DNA of 6,219 bases from Actinomycetota bacterium (GTDB taxonomy: Bacteria > Actinomycetota > Humimicrobiia > Humimicrobiales > Humimicrobiaceae), in contig DNFX01000168.1 of NCBI GenBank assembly GCA_003486795.1, positions 1 to 6,219 of the forward strand, given 5' to 3'. Below, one piece after another: positions 5,806 through 6,219 of this stretch. The notes under the pieces were generated by a model. That model was not told the origin of the DNA. It was given only the letters and a program-made list of their open reading frames with translations, and did no database searches. A program made the translations under genes and the position numbers. Each line of letters opens with the position of its first letter. Within the stretch, counting starts at the first letter, position 1.

Positions 5806-6219
5806 TTATAATTTACTATCAGTAACGGATATCCTTTTAGAAAGCCATTCCAGCCAATTTTCTATTCCTTTGCTGCTTTTACAGGATAGTTCAATTATTT
5901 CAGCTGAAGGATTAAGATTTTTTATGCTTTTTAAAAAGAATTCCCTGTTGAATTCAAAATAATCATAAAGATCAGTTTTATTTAGTATAACCAGAGAAGC
6001 AACTGTAAAACCTTTCGGATATTTTACAGGTTTATCATCTCCCTCGCTGACTGATGAAAGAAGAACTTTATAATCTTCTCCAAGATCAAAACCAACAGGA
6101 CATATAAGATTTCCTACATTTTCAATAAAAAGAATATCTATGTTTTTTAAATTTATTTTCTTTAAAGCATTGTGCACCATTGATGCATTTAAATGACAGG
6201 TGCCTCCTGTATTTATCTG
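5806..6219 (-). CDS. hypB: HypB, hydrogenase nickel-insertion GTPase, 5' end beyond the window
   Basis: HypB is a SIMIBI-class GTPase that, with HypA, delivers nickel to the hydrogenase large subunit. The frame is open to the right edge, and 137 residues are visible. They begin in the conserved QINTGGTCHLNASMVHNAL region, whose Cys8-His9 pair (fragment numbering) is the GTPase-domain metal site. ENVGNLICPVGFDLGED follows, with the third metal-site residue Cys40, then SVSEGDDKPVKYP, and the guanine-specificity motif NKTD (80-83). The Walker A loop and any N-terminal His-rich or CxxCGC nickel motif lie outside the window; about 80-90 residues are missing, judged from the usual 210-220. An internal ATG at 6180 should not be taken as the start, since the conserved metal site lies upstream of it. 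The gene runs in the same direction as the hydrogenase genes and ends 74 bases before hydB. Confidence 0.96.
   Translation of the reverse strand, partial: QINTGGTCHLNASMVHNALKKINLKNIDILFIENVGNLICPVGFDLGEDYKVLLSSVSEGDDKPVKYPKGFTVASLVILNKTDLYDYFEFNREFFLKSIKNLNPSAEIIELSCKSSKGIENWLEWLSKRISVTDSKL

Noticed and set aside
5806..6180. Taking ATG 6180 as the start of hypB
   Set aside because: The frame is open to the window edge, and the conserved Cys-His metal-site segment lies upstream of this Met.
1..6219. CRISPR array, tRNA/rRNA genes, riboswitch, insertion sequence or tandem repeats
   Set aside because: I found no spaced direct repeats, cloverleaf-like or rRNA-like sequence, transposase or long terminal inverted repeats; nearly all of the window is coding.

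Overview
This window is about 30-35% GC by eye, apart from its first ~80 bases. It carries most of a cytoplasmic group 3b [NiFe]-hydrogenase locus (bidirectional NAD(P)-linked hydrogenase, or 'sulfhydrogenase', of the Pyrococcus HydBGDA type). It suggests an anaerobic, H2-metabolising, low-GC bacterium with GGAGG-type ribosome binding sites. An archaeon is not excluded, and I cannot name a lineage from this sequence alone.

Layout from left to right. Bases 1 to about 80 are a GC-richer segment (45 of 80 bases are G or C) that does not belong to the gene that follows. At about 79-82 it joins abruptly, inside the gene, to a + strand hypE that lacks roughly its first 80 codons but keeps its C-terminal Pro-Arg-Ile-Cys. 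All other genes are on the minus strand. In transcription order, right to left, they are: hypB (5' part beyond the window, 6219-5806); hydB beta Fe-S subunit (5731-4700); hydG gamma FAD/NAD(P)H subunit (4698-3868); hydD delta small subunit (3868-3119); hydA alpha [NiFe] large subunit (3077-1776); an M52 maturation endopeptidase (1741-1232); and an unrecognised 83-residue helical protein (1108-857), which converges on hypE with 7 bases between the two stop codons. An AT-rich hairpin with a T-tract just after the endopeptidase, and a candidate promoter just before the small gene, suggest the small gene may be transcribed separately.

How the genes work together. HypB (Ni-handling GTPase) and HypE (makes the thiocarbamate/thiocyanate that donates the CN ligands) help build the Ni-Fe(CN)2CO centre in HydA. 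The endopeptidase then removes the HydA tail after the final Cys-x2-Cys-x2-His motif. In the mature enzyme, electrons should pass between the NiFe site, three [4Fe-4S] clusters in HydD, the Fe-S and FAD centres of HydG and HydB, and NAD(P)H. No subunit shows a Tat signal or a membrane anchor.

The core system is a known one. The points that deserve a second look are the chimeric left edge, the unrecognised small protein, the opposed placement of hypE and hypB at the two ends of the locus, and a few candidate regulatory elements in the short intergenic gaps.
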